Below, in pieces: positions 37,526 through 51,000 of a stretch of 64,000 nt of DNA. The stretch is from Himantopus leucocephalus. Lineage: Eukaryota; Chordata; Aves; Charadriiformes; Recurvirostridae. The position numbers and the translations under genes were made by a program. The DNA lies in contig RSEF01000002.1 in assembly GCA_003993805.1 (NCBI GenBank), forward strand, positions 6,519,553 through 6,583,552, in the 5' to 3' direction. A model generated the notes under the pieces. It searched no databases, was not told where the DNA came from, and saw only the letters and a list, made by a program, of their open reading frames with translations. Every line of letters begins with the position of its first letter. Position 1 is the first letter of the stretch.

Positions 37526-40500
37526 GGGTGAGGGAAGCTGCCCTCATTCCAGCCTCTGGGCTCCCTATCCAAGACCAGGGACGCTTCCTGCTATCAGGTC
37601 AAGGCACATCCCACAATCAACCCAATTTGCTCTCTGGACACAGCTGCATTTCAAGAAGCAGCTCTGGCTTTGGGACCAAGCCAGCCAGTGTGCAGAGGAG
37701 GACACCACACGTCCATGGCATGGATTTTGGGGTGGTCGGTGCCCTGCCACCTGGTTAGCAGAAGGCTCTGCACGTACAACGAGCATTTAAAGGGGTGGAA
37801 GGAGCCATCAAGATGTACAAAGCCAAATCTGTCCAAACCTGTGCAACGGAAGGCAGCGGCTTGGAGGAAAGCAATCTGGCACCCTCTAGTGTGATGCTCT
37901 GAGAAAAGCTCGTCCCTCCCGCACCCTTCGCCGCATCTTTCCTCGCAACCACGCAGGCTGTCCGTGCCCACAGGCTCAGTCTCATCAACCCCCTTTAATT
38001 GCCATCCACTGTAGCAAGACACGAAACTCATTAGCGTGAGCAGCATCGCGTCACAGTGAGCCTCTCGGGCCATTTCCCTCCCAAGACTTTCACCAGGCAC
38101 AAGCCTGATCTGCCAGAGATGCACCGAGGCTTTAAAAGAGATTTTTCAACGTTTTGGGAACCTGGTGTGGCTGAGACCGATGAAGTGCCAATGCGAGGAC
38201 GCCGGGGCCATGGTCACACTCAGCACTGCATGTGCAGGGTTGAACTTAAAGGCAGATGTGTCCCAGGGCATGCATTGGGAAATGATTCGTCACTGTTTGA
38301 CAGCATTGAGCCAGGAGAGAGCAGATTCAGGCAACTGTGTGACATCTGGGGTGGGACATCTTTGTATTAAGAGAGGCTGAATTACAAAAAAAAAAAACAC
38401 CCAAGGACCGGCCAGGGTCTCCCAGCCCAGCCCGTCCCCAGCGGCACATGCACATCTACAGCTGCCTGAGAACATTTTGCCTTTTATGACTTGGCTCTCA
38501 AGCCATTGGAAGAAAAACAACTTTCTTCCTTTCCTGATCACCTTCACCGTCCTCCAGTGAACTTTTGGGTAATGTATGCTGTGTCATCAGAGCAGTGCCG
38601 CTTCACGAATAGTAAACAGGCACCCGTATATTTCTCAGGATGACAGTTCACATTATCATTGAACCTGAGGAGCCAATGCAGAGCACAGGCAGGAGGACAT
38701 AAAATACCCCCAACCCAGAGAGCACCATCCCCTCCCAGGAACTGGGACCACTTCCAGAAATGCTACTGAACAAAACCTCCTCCTTTCCAAGGGCTTTGCA
38801 AGGAAAGAGGGGGTTGGATCAGACCATGCAGCCATGGGACAGCAGTTGGTGGCCTGACCTTCAGTGCCTGGGATGGTCTAGCTGGGATGGCTGTCCCAGC
38901 AGTGACTGCTGCCTCTGCCAGCTGTCAGAGACAGGACAAGGCTGAGCCCCACAGGGCCATGATAGATAATGCTACTGGTACTGCAAACACATTAATGTGA
39001 GTGTCCCTGTTGACCCTGGAGAGCTGGCACCTAACCAACCTTTGTGCAACTGAAGATCGCCCCTTCTTGTCACATCTTTGTTGGCATTTTTACATGTCAG
39101 AGGTTTCTATGATCTTCATTGAGATGGGTGTTTTGTGTTTGGTTTAGGGCAAGCTTGTCACCCCAAAACAGTCCTCTATCCTCATCCCTCATGCTCTTCC
39201 TTTTCCTTTCAGTCCAATACCAAAAGACCTTGCTCAGGGCCACGTGTCTCCTGCATCACCTCTTACATCCCCTGCTGTGCCCCTCCAGGTCCTCCGCTCC
39301 TCTGCATCAGCCAGATATTTCCCATGAAAACCAGCTGCTGGTAATGCAAGCCATGGATCTGGCTCAGCTCTAGTTAAAGCTGCATCCAATTTTACAAAAC
39401 CCATCTCACAAGCAAGTTCATCTCCTATAAATAAACACAAAACCTGGAACGTTTGCCTGGCCCCTGAAACAAAAGGATTTTTGCTACACAGCTTAAATTT
39501 TTATTGCTAGTTAGTGTAAGAGAGGGTGAAACACAAAAATGCAGGCTGAGCCAGGATCTACACAAGCTTTTGCAAGCAGATTAGCCAGTGTATCCCCTTA
39601 ATGACCTTTAAAATGCCTCTTGCCTGTCATGCTAAATTGCATGGTCATTTTGTGATGTGGACACATGTGCAGAGAAGACTAAGCTGAGACCATCCATGAC
39701 ACAGATTGCTCACAATTTATATACATACTCTAAAAAGTGTGATTTTTCTCCCTTGAGGATGCAAGATTCCTTCTTAAAATCAACTTACATTTTCAAACCA
39801 TAGACTCACCAAAAAATGAATATTCCGAATTCAGCAAGCTAAAGTTATCAGAGAGGTCGCTGGAGCTATGATCAAGACATTAGAGTCATGGCCAGATGAC
39901 CAGCCCCCATAAGAAGCAGCAATGTTTTTGGAGGCAGGGCAGGAAGATAAATGTTAAAGCAACTCCCTCACACTGGCTTTCCCACTTGCCAACCACAGCT
40001 TCCTTGACACGTGCAATGCTTGAAGCTTTCTGGAAAACCACAGAAAGATACAATTTGTCCATAAAAACATTACAGAAGAAGTGTGTCATAGGACATCACT
40101 TTAAAAGCAGGTCTTGGCAAAATGTGATGAGGATAAGTACTGCCCTCCCAGACGCAAACCAGGCTGGTGCTGCTCTGTGTCCTGCCTGCCACAGGAGGTA
40201 CCTAGGGAAGACTAGCAAAGGGATGACTCTGAGTGTATAAAATTCGGTTGCATTTTCTAGTTATGCACTTACAGAAGACACAAAAGAAAGAGAAACGGGG
40301 GCCCAAGCACAATACTTGATCTACACTTGTACAACAGTGCTACATCGCACGTGTCCATGCCTAGAGCTGTTAAGTTCTACTGCAGTAGGAAAACTAATAC
40401 AATAATACCCAAATCGCTTTCAACATATTTTGTGTCCCACCACACCCTCCCTAAAAGTTGTGAATAAGAACCATTAAATGAAAGCCGGAGGGCAGGTCGT

Positions 40501-40680
40501 TACTCAAGGTCAATTGATGCACCTCCTGCATGGTCAAGGAAGTTGCAGCTGGCAAGGGCTCGGCCACAGGACCTCGGAAAGGTTTGGGCAGGGGCTGTGT
40601 TGGTGAGAGTAGAGTGTGACAATGAGAGAAACGGCCTGAACTATTGTAAAACTGAGGAGCTGAAGCCATATATCAACTAG
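37526..40680. other. Intergenic, no gene recognised
   Basis: Moderate GC, an A-run at about 38384-38395, and chance frames. The stretch 39480-39680 is AT-rich and lacks repeats. I looked here for exons of the activin receptor gene expected downstream of XYLB and saw none. Confidence 0.5.
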
Positions 40681-41345
40681 AAATAGAATAGAATGGACTA
40701 TTTCAGTCGGAAAGGAGCGACAGTGATTATCTAGTCCAACTGCCTGACCAGTTCAGGGCTGACCAACAGTTAAAGTACATTACTAAGGGCAATGTCCAAA
40801 CACCTCTTAAGCACTGACAGGCTTGGGGCATGGACCACCTCTCTAGGAAGCCTGTTTCAGTGTTTGGCCACCCTTTCAGTAAAGAAATGCTTCCCAATGT
40901 CCAATCTAAACTCCCCCTGGTGCAGCTTTGAACCATTCCCACTCGTCCTATCACTGGATCCCGAGGAGAAGAGCTCAGCACCTCCCTCTCCACCTCCCCT
41001 CCTCAGGAAGCTGTAGAGAGCAATCAGGTCCCCCTCAGCCTCCTTTTCTCCGAACAAGACAAGCCCAAAGTCCTCAGCTGCTCCTCAGAGGACATTCCTT
41101 CCAGCCCTGTCACCAGCTTTGTTGCCCTTTTCTGGACTCATTCAAGGACCTGAACATCCTTCTTAAATCGCAGGGCCCAGAACTGCACACAGCACTCCAG
41201 GTGAGGCCGCACCAACACTGAGCACAACAGGATAATCACCTCTCTTGACTGGCTGGTTATGCCACGTTTGATGCACCCTGGGATGCGATTTGCCCTCTCG
41301 GCTGCCCGGGCCCTCTGCTGACTCCTGTTGAGCCTGCTCCGACCG
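40681..41345 (-). mobile_element. CR1 LINE, long 3' fragment
   Basis: About 660 bp match the CR1 3' region on the minus strand. The low-coordinate end is AAATAGAATAGAATGG, the reverse complement of an ATTCTATTCTATTT tail, and differs from the octamer tail of the 5.6-kb copy. Typical blocks follow in order: TATCTAGTCCAACTGCC, AGGCTTGGGGCATGGACCAC, CTGGTGCAGCTTTGAACCATT, GAGAGCAATCAGGTCCCCC and AACTGCACACAGCACTCCAG. The upper end fades near 41345, after GACTCCTGTTGAGCCTGCTCC. Minus-strand frames in this stretch are interrupted, so no intact ORF2 end remains. Confidence 0.92.
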
Positions 41346-44300
41346 GCACCTCGCTGTCCCTACTTCTCCGCTGGGAGAAGAGAGGAGTGCACAAGCAATG
41401 GCACATACCTGAGTTTGTGCCATTAGGGAAAAAAGCTTTAAAGTTAACACATTATTGCTTGGTTTCTAACAAGTAGTGAAACAGAAGATTTTTCTCAATA
41501 TCCGTACTAACCTATTTTTCTTGTTTGTTCTTTAGCCATTACTTAGTTCAACTCAAACTTACTGTTAAATGTACTTCCATCAATGCCGGCCAACAAAGCA
41601 TTTATGGACATACTTAACTCAAAGCAGATAACTAAGGCACATTCAGCAAAACTCACCCATACACCTCACTTTTTTTTTTTTCCTCTGAATAGGGACCCTC
41701 CATCGTTTTAAAAGCTGTATTTCTTTCCAGCATAAAGTACCGCAGCTGCAAAAATCAATGCACTATGCTCCATCAGTGTGCATCTGTCACTCAGATCCCA
41801 GCATGGGAAAAAGAAGAGGCACGCATAGAACACACTCACCCAGTCCCTTTCCTTTAAGAACAGCCAAGTGTAAAAAGATACATAATTTAGCAGAACAGTT
41901 TTATTTGTGTATCGGGTTATTTTAAACGTCAGCTAAGGTTATGTTCTTGTCATCAGTTGCTGCTGGGTGTTGCTTCAAAGTCATTTTGAGTCACTGCTCT
42001 CCATCTTCATCTGCTGATGGGCCCCCAGGTAGAGATGGAAACATAACTTCCCTTGACATGGGTAACCTCCAATAAAGAAACGATTTCCCTTTTGACATGC
42101 TGATTACAATAAACGAAGGGAGGCGGAAGGGAAGAGGAAGGGGACTGTAGCTCTTGAAAAGCAAAGAAAATGGGTCACATCCTGCACTCCGCTTCTGTGG
42201 CATCAGATTCACTCCAAGCTATTTGCAAAGCAGCAAGAAACTCATTAGACTGCTGCTAGGGCTATTGATGGGAATGCAAATCTTTACCTACAGTACCTTG
42301 TTCCACAGCAAATGAACATCAGGCTGCAGAAAACCAGAAAGCTGTCGTCTGGGGTCCGGGAGTCCAGCAGACTAAAGTATCATATCTCTTTTTCTGATCT
42401 CAGTCCAAAAAAACCCCAAGGTCTGACTTCACTCAGATTTTCCATTAGTTGCATCAACACTGACTTTAAAGAAACTCCTCCAGGTTTCCATGAGCCTGAA
42501 TACGGTGAGGATGGGAGCCTGAGCGCTCAGTAAATCAGCCTGGGTCCGGCGCAATATGAAAGGGCTGTGCTCAGAGGGATACAGTCTGGCTGGCGCTTTG
42601 CGAGACCGAGGGAAGTCTCCTCTAGAGTCGAGCTTTTGTTTTGGCCTGACACAAGACTTGCCAGAGCCAGTAATTCTTTCCATTATCTTCCATAGGCTTT
42701 GGATTAGGTTGCTTATAGCGAATTCAGCTTTGATTGCCTGAAGTGATACTTCATGAGATCATCTAGCTCAGAAACCAAGGTAGAAGGTTTCCAGAAAAAT
42801 CCTGCCCTGGTCTTCCAAGGGATCCTGCTGTGACGATGACTAAGTCATTGCACTGGTCCCAGTAACACTACCTGCAACTGGATCACACAGCCAGGGGCTT
42901 CTGCTCTCTAAGAAAGAGCATTAACACCCCCCATCTCGACCCCTCAGTAGGGTCTGCACTCGCTGTCACATGCACATTTTCCACAGAGCGCCAAACATTG
43001 TCATTTACACCCATAAAAAGCTGAATTCAGCACTCTTTCCATAAAACGGATCGTGAACCCTTAACACCACTTGCCTCTCCTTGGAATAATAAATTATGAG
43101 GACAAATGGCAGAATCATTATCAGTTTCAATATCCAGTCATAAATAGTCTTGTAAGAACACTCAAATGATGGTGTTTTACTGCATTAGATATCACTTGCC
43201 ATTAATTACGGCATGAAACTTTTGTACGTTGATGAAAAGCATTTTAGCCAGCTCAGTTATAAATTTAAAACAGTCTTAAAACAAAAGTCACCTCAAGTTG
43301 TGGGTTGTTTTTTTTTTCCTCTACAGATCTGAACACAAAATAGCATTTTAAGCTTGGAATGACACAAAAGCAAGGTTTTAGAAAAGCTGTTTTATTGCAC
43401 ACACATTCATCTTTAGCTCTAACAGTACCCACGGCCATTTTTTACCGTAACATTGTTGGCAGCTGGATTTCGGTGCTGCAGATACTTCATAGTTCGTTTG
43501 GTTTAGTAGGGGTTTTCTTGCTAATGATGAAGTGCTGTTGTGAATCAACGCGATCTGGTTTGCGTTTCTGCCCTGTTTCTTTTGTCTGGATCATTTCTCC
43601 TTCCTTCTGTCACTGTAAGTCACCACGCAGGACAGACCCACAGCTGGCTGCAGAGCAAGCCTGGTGTCAACAGGAGCTGGTGGGTTCAGCCCGTAGCAAA
43701 CCCGGGATACCCCACAGGACCTCCCATACAGAACTCAACTTCAGCCTAACTTCAGAGGGACGACCCACAGGAGTGAAGCCAAGATCTACATTTTCAAACA
43801 ATTGTGAGATTAGCCGTCAAATTTGCAGGCTGAAGGGATTCAGGCTGTGGCAATTTAAGTTGCTGCTCCTGGGGTGCAGGGTATCAGCCCATGGCATTGA
43901 TCCCATTTTGCATTCGCTTGCAAAAGGGATTATTCCACCCCTGCTCTGGACACGGCAAACTTACAGCCATCGCAGCCAAATCCCCCTGAGACCAGGATTC
44001 AGAGCCTCTGCTCAGCTGAACAGTAGTACATCTATTATTAAATACAGAGGGATTGCTAACATCCATACCTGAACGTACAGTCCCAAATCCAGATGCACAG
44101 CACCAGCTGTACTGGCTCCCATAGATTTTTAAGTAGATTCGGAGAACGCATTTTACTTTTCTTTCCCAACCCTCCAGGAGAAATTACCGGTGGCCCAGTT
44201 TTTAAATTATTCTCATGAGACCTGGGAGACCAAGGTTTGGCTCTTGTCCAGCCAAAGGCTCTCACTTTGCCCAGGGACACAGGAAAAAAACTCAGCTTCT

Positions 44301-44394
44301 CAGTAGGATGGTGGGAATCTGCTCAATCTTAAGAATTCTAAGTTTAGAAGTCAAATTCCCATGACAGTCAATGGAGATCTGGTCCCTGCATTCA
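41346..44394. other. Intergenic between two CR1 copies
   Basis: Contains an AT-rich candidate regulatory block at 43080-43270 and the longest open frame of the window (237 codons, plus strand, 43359-44072), which matches no family I know and lacks splice or poly(A) context. No other feature was seen. Confidence 0.5.
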
Positions 44395-45030
44395 GCAGCA
44401 ACTTCTTGTCCTCACGTGCCTGGAAGTGGCCCCCAGGAAGATTTGCTCTGTAACCTTCCTGGAGACAGAGGTGAAGCTGACCAGTTTGCAGTTTTCTTGG
44501 ATCCTCCTTACTCTCTTTGAGGATGAACCTAAGATTAGCCTCTTCCCAGTCATTGCGGTCCTCCCACAATCATCACTACCCTTCAGAGATGACAGAGAAC
44601 AGTCTCACAATGACATCAACCAGCTTCCTCAGCACCCTTGAACACATCCCACTTGGTCTCATGCACCCATGTATGCCATTTTGCTTCAGTAGTCCCTAAA
44701 TTGATCCTCCCCTACTATAGGCAGCACCTATCTCCCCTAAATTCTGCCACTAGGCGCATAGATAAAGAGGCTTCACAGCAGACCTTGCCAGTAACGACAA
44801 TGGCAAAGAGGACCTCAGCTTTTTTTTGTCATTAGGTTGGCCAACTCATTCAGCAGCAAATCAATACATTCCCCTGTTTTCCTTTTTCTGGTGATTTATC
44901 TATAGAAATCCTTAGGCTTGCCCCTCACACCCCTCACCAGTTTCATCTTGTTTTTGGCTTTTTAAATTTCATCCATGTTGGAGCATATCTGAGATCCAAG
45001 GACAAGTGACATTTCCCAGGACTCATCAGC
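44395..45030 (-). mobile_element. CR1-type LINE ORF2 (reverse transcriptase) fragment, decayed
   Basis: On the minus strand, residues near 44670-44590 read S-R-V-L-R-K-L-V-D-V-I-V-R-L-F-S-V-I-S-E. Residues near 44545-44480 read D-W-E-E-A-N-L-R-F-I-L-K-E-S-K-E-D-P. These line up with the H-P-R-V-L-R-E-L-A-D-V-I and D-W-K-K-A-N...K-K-G-K-K-E-D-P stretches common to avian CR1 and other jockey-type reverse transcriptases. Further up, the plus strand at 44880-44985 matches the region before the RT domain. Three stop codons lie between the two blocks (near 44590) and the N-Y-R-P motif is degraded, so this is a dead copy. It is more diverged than the 40.7-kb fragment and lacks a CR1 tail, so it is a separate, older insertion. 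Confidence 0.82.
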
Positions 45031-48000
45031 ACCTGTAAAAACAGATGTCATTGTCGCAACTCAACTGTTGCTTGAAATGGTGACCATTTGCTTTTTGACA
45101 CAAAAGTGAGAAATTGAAGAAAAACAGTCTAATTGCTCATTTAAGGCAGCCTGTTCTTTCCCTTCTGCTTAGCCAGTTAAAACCTCCTTTGACAATCTGA
45201 GAGTTTAGCTCCCAGTGCTCTTGCTTAAAATATAACAGATGGCCTCTAATAAGTAAATTGAAAAGTGCAAATAAGGTTAAAACAATTTTTCTTTATTGAA
45301 TATCATTAACTTCAAGGCTGTCCACTTTAAAATGCTAATTAAACCTCACTTCCTTTTGCAGGGTTCTAGTGAAGAAAGATTGCCGTGGGGTAAATTCCTC
45401 TTGTTTGTAGGGGACTAGCCCAGCAAACCGATAGCAAACTGGGCTATTACATGTCCCGAGCTTAAGAAGTAGAGTTGGAAGCTTTCCATTTCTTTGTCCC
45501 TTCCATATTAGTTCCTTCCCACAAACCAAACAGAGTCAAGAAGGAAATTCAAGAGGAGCCAAGTGTGAAACCCCGGGCTGTCCACGTGGCAAATGACCGT
45601 TTCTCTGAAGGTCACTACTAGTCCAAACCAAATGCAGTTTTCAGCACAGGATTTCTGATGCTGTGTTGTAGCCCTACAAAAATGTCATGCTGCAGGTACG
45701 GGGCTCTGTATTCCTGGCACCATACACAGAGTACAAGAGGTGCTTCAGCACCTCGCCCCGACTTCGTTCCTAATTTCCACTTCAAATTTATTCCCAATCA
45801 GTATGTGCCACTTGTTCGTGTGCCAACATTGTTCTTTGGCTTAAACAGCTTTCCCTCTGCTCTTTACCCCAACCTGAAGGATTTATATTGAACGATGGCA
45901 CCGCCTCCCAGCTTCCACCTGCTAAGCTTTTAATCTCCTCTCCTAGGACAGCCTTTCCCTTCACCTGATCAATGTATGAGCCATCTTCCTCAACTCTTCC
46001 AGTTTTAATTCTTCTTTCCTGAAAACAAGACAGCAGATTTGCAAACGCCCTCCCAGCCCGGATCTCACCAGAGCCTTGCGCGAGGCAATGCTCCCATCTC
46101 AACTGGAAAGGCACACAGGTAAGCTCAAGGAGAACATTCACCTTCTTCACGGCCAGGTCATACTCACAGTTTCTAGTCACTGCGTGTTGAAATCTTTCAC
46201 TTCCTCTGCCCCTGCTAAAGGTTGAGCTCCCAGTCCGATACAGCTCCAAAAGGCACCACAACTCAGCCCCCAAAGACAGCCTCATGCTCAACTAAAAGCA
46301 GCGGGTGTGAAGCAGCCAGCTTTTTGGCCAATGGCCTCAGGACAACAGCATGTCACTGGTAGCAATGAGCTGCCTTGCCTGGTGGTTTTGATGCCAAGTC
46401 CCAGTTTGCAGGTCAGCGTTGGTAGGCTCGAGGAAGCTCAGGGAGGGAGCAATTTCCATGTCTCCCGTGATCTTGGGCTGCTGTAGAGGAAAAAGGCAAG
46501 AGGCATCAGGCTAGAAGAAGGGGAACCTGACTGAGTACCTGGGTCCCCTCACCAAGTGATTCCCGAGTTTGGATGCATTCTCCCTCTCCCTCTAAACACG
46601 ATTCTTGCTCACTTGAGAAAGTTAATTTACTTTATCACTTAAAGATCCAGGGTATAAATTACAAGATGCAGAACTTGATACAAATTACCTGTCCAGTCTC
46701 ACCTCAGTGATTTCTCACCTAGACAATCTGGCTGAACATCTGGCTGACATCTGGCAACCCTCACCTCAAAATACTCATGCTATGGACAATCCAACGCTGC
46801 CTGTCCAGTGACTCTGACCTACAGCAACATTTCTGGGGAAAGAGTTTGTTGACATTCACTCTGGCCATTACAGGAAGCACTCGCCCCATGGCGGCTCATC
46901 TCTTTTGCTACAGAAGCCCATGAACGATGGGAGTTGACCACCAACAGGCAGGGGAAGTTGTTAGCTACACTTGTTTAACAGGTCTATCTATAAAGCATGC
47001 CAAAACCACACACACCACAGATCCAAAAGAAAAATCTGTGTTCACTGGGCAAATAGCAACATGAGTCTTTGCTGAAAGGCTTTTGGGAGAGTCTGCCGTG
47101 CTGCAAACATGGTGAGATGGAATCACATGAAACATCACGGCTGTATCTTCTGAGCCAAGAGTCACTCTGAGAAAAAAAAAAAATGCTTTGACAGCAAGGG
47201 AGGTCTTGAAATGCAGCTGATTTGCATATTCATTCAGTTGAACTGTCTGACTAAATCACATCTTGGATTAGCTTCATGCAATATCTTCTCTTGCCGCTGC
47301 TTGAGTAGGCATTTCTTCTAAGGGACGACAATGGCAGGGACCAGAATAATTAGGCTGAGAAATGGAAATTGGAAAAGCCTATTGTCGCCTTTCAACAACA
47401 TCTTTCTTGATCAAAAGGGTATTTCTGCTATATGCAACTGTCCTCAAGTAGGGCAGGAATCTAGCGAAGAAACGATACCAGGAGTGACAGGGGAATGTCC
47501 CATCCTAACCTAACAAGCTGTGGCAGCAGTGTGAAGAGATGCTCTCAGGAGGCATAAGCTGTGATATCAAAGTTGTGTGAGAAACCTTTGCTTCTTATTT
47601 GTTTTTTGCAACATATTTATTTTAAGATAGGAGTCCTCAGCTAAGAAGCAGCTCCGTTTCTGCTCTGTTTCTCTGTCTAAGCCCTTCTGTTATACAGCAT
47701 GGCTTAGACGATTTTTCAAGGAGAATTCTATCTTCCAGTACACCAGTATTTATCAGATGTGGAAGAGAGTTGAGGTTTCAGGAGGGTAGTGCATACATGT
47801 CAGTCAGAGAGTAAATATCGTCTCCAAACAGCAACTTGAACAGACCTTTGTTTTCCTGCGCAATGCTTGTCTAAGTCTTAAGGGAGCTGTCTTTCACTGA
47901 ACCGGGGTACTGAGCTCGCAGGCATAACACAAACGCCTGAAAGAGTCCAGCTTGAAGGGATAAACACAAGCAAGGGCATGCAACAAACGGACAAAAAGCA

Positions 48001-51000
48001 AGAATGTAAGTAACAAAGCTCCCGACCTATGTCTGCTGGATATCTCCACGCAGGTGGATGGAGAGGACTGTCTGAAGGGAGTTGGGGAGGTCCATCTCAT
48101 TGATTTGACAGTAAAAACAGAGCAGTCCCAGAAGAAGAAAGCTTTCTAGTTGTGCAATGGTAACTGGGGACAAATCTTGTCTCCAAACTTGAGACCAGCT
48201 TTCAATCAAGTCTTCAGGAGTTTTTGCATGAGAAGAAAACTTGGCTTTTTCTATCCTCTTCTCCACACCACTGCCTTTCTACTCAGCAGGGAGAAATGGC
48301 TCACTCAGGGGACAAATCACATGATCTGTTGCAGACATCTGCCATAAAATAAGATGAACAGTGGCCAGAAACCCCTTTCCCTTGCAGTTCTCTCCTTTGA
48401 TTATAAAAGGAGCCCATATGATAGCAGACACAGATGTCTACACTGGTCAGATGAATTCCACACCTGAGTGACCAAAGGCTTCTGTTTGGCTGATGAGATG
48501 CTAAAAGAGAAATGACAACCAGATGGACGCATTACAGAGTACTAAGGCACAATATAACAAATAAAAGCAGAGCTAATCACAGCATCTTAACAAAGAACAT
48601 ATCACAAATACCTGTCATCTAAAGAGCTTAGAGCAAGAAACATCGTATGTGATTAACAATATCCCCAGTTGTTCTAATGGGCAGGCTGATGTGCCAATGG
48701 ATGAAGCAACTCAGGGAAAGACTGAAATCGGAGATCGTAGCAGTATCCATAGGCAGTGGTAGCTGCTCCTTCACCCTTACCCCTCAGGGTATGTGCTTCA
48801 AGAACACCAAACGAAATCATTGAGTTCCCACAGTGGTCGAGATGTTCCCAGAAGTCTGGGATCACCGCAGAACCATCATTCTGTTTGTCAAGGCCAACTT
48901 TAAGAAGCAACAGAGGAGCAGAAGAAAAAGTAAAGCAAAATGAGGCTTGGGGCTGGACCTCAGCAGGAGGCAAGTTCGCTCCGGAAAGTGTCACGTAAGA
49001 CAAGTTCTCAGCACCCCGCAGAAGTGGAAGCAGCTAACAAGGCAAACCACGTACAAGAAAAGGTTGTATCTGCTGCAGGAGAGGAAAAAAGGGTTCTAGG
49101 GAAAGAAAAAAAAAATCTAAAAATCTTACATTCTGGTAATGTGAGCTTTGATGACTGAAAGCTAAACCACTTGAACTGGCTAACCAAAGAGGCTTGACCA
49201 AGGTCTTATCAAAGCACAGGTGAGCCGGGGCTGTAACTGCTCTGAATATCCCACTCACAGATGTCCTACTCACACACCTCAGAGACATGCTCAGCAAAAA
49301 GCTGGTTACCAAAACAAATTCATCCTGAGTTCTTTTGCTTTGTGCATCACATTGTAATTTTGACCTGCACAAAATCAGTGTAAAGTAGTAACAAGAGAAG
49401 ATCCTTTGGTGCAGATATGGTTTTGTACCCAATTTGCACAGGTGTAAAACACTGTACTAAAATTTCAAGCCATGTGGAACCAGGACTACAGTCACCTTCA
49501 GAGAAGCTTCATAAGGAAACTCTCCTCATGGGATAGCGATCCCCCGATGATTGAGTGAACCACCTTCTAATCATCCTTGGCCATATGTTTGCCAATTTCA
49601 ACCCAATTTAACATGAGGATTGAGATGTCACCAAAATCAAAATCCTAAAAGTTTCATGAAAAATCCATGGCTGCGGAGATGAAAAATCCAAATTAGCACC
49701 TTTCTGCTAGGGAAGGGGTTACAACTTTATGACAAGCACCAACAGCAGACAGTTTAGTTCTCTAAAATGTTACGCTTTTCTTCCCCCACCCCCTAACCTG
49801 CACGCAGCACTCTGGGGACCAAGGTAATAGAAACAGGGATGAAACAAACGATTTGTTGAAAGTTCTGCTTTGGATTTTTGTGGCTTTAGTTACACATCCT
49901 TCACTGCGCTGCTCTGTGATCTGTAGTGGTAGCCGCAACTCCAAAGGAAAAGAAAGCTGAAAAACAAAAAGGTCCCAGTGGGATCGCACACGGCGGTATT
50001 CAGCTCAATTACTTATTAAAGCACCGACAGAGCATAGACTTTTTTCAGTGCATTACTTATTCAATCAGTGCTCCAGCTCTCTCAGACTGATCCCTTAAGA
50101 AAAAGCAAACATCTTTCCCTGTTTGTTTCTAGCTGCATCACAAAAGACTTTAAAGACTTGAGGCTGCAAAGAAAACTGTTTGTCTTTGGGTCATGGTACA
50201 CCAAGAGCTTGTGGGTGAATCCACTGCAGCTCTGATTGACTGGTGAGGGCACAGGGCCATCGAGCTAAGGAAGCTGCTTGGTTTTTTCCATGTAACTCCA
50301 TGACCCACCTCCAACCCAGAGCGGCTTTGCTTGTGCAGGACAGGAGCTGCAGGTCAGACAGCAATGAATAACCTCCTTGCAGCAATCAAGGGTTTTGCCA
50401 AGAGATGAGATTAATTTTCCAGTGGATTAGTCTAGACTGGGTATAGCTCAGCAGGTCTTTAAACACAGAAGCTAACCTTTCGTCTAGACAAGGCAAGGAT
50501 GCCATGTTGCTCACCTTGAAGAACAGTGAGGGCACTTATGGGGGATGGAAGGAATCAACCTCCATCAAATATGTTGAGGTAGAAGACATTGGCTTGCCTT
50601 TAGATTTCTGTTAGCTAAGATGTTAATTAAGTCAGTAACCTCTCTACTCCAGACAACCAGAATAACAAGGTACACAAGCTGACAAAAAAACCCCATGTGA
50701 TTTTTGGAAACCAAAGGGCACCAGATCCTTCCACCACTGTGCCTGTGAGAGCAAGAAGCCTGTGGTTCCTTGGCAGGCTGATGTGCGTTCCTGGAAAGAC
50801 AAAAAGAAAAGAGTGGTGGAAGTCTTACAGCAGCATTTCTTCAAAGGATCTTTCCAGGGGGAGATTTATTGAGTCTTATTCTATCTGACACTAGTCAGTG
50901 AACATGTGCAACTTTGGTGAGCTGGAAAAAAAGGAGCTTGTCTATAAATTCTTATACTCCAGACACCACTCCTCAGAGGCCAGCCCTAATAAACCCATCA

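Noticed and set aside
39180..39215. Good acceptor-like sequence (CTTCCTTTTCCTTTCAG) on the plus strand
   Set aside because: The following frame does not lead to a donor or a recognisable protein, and no partner exon is present.
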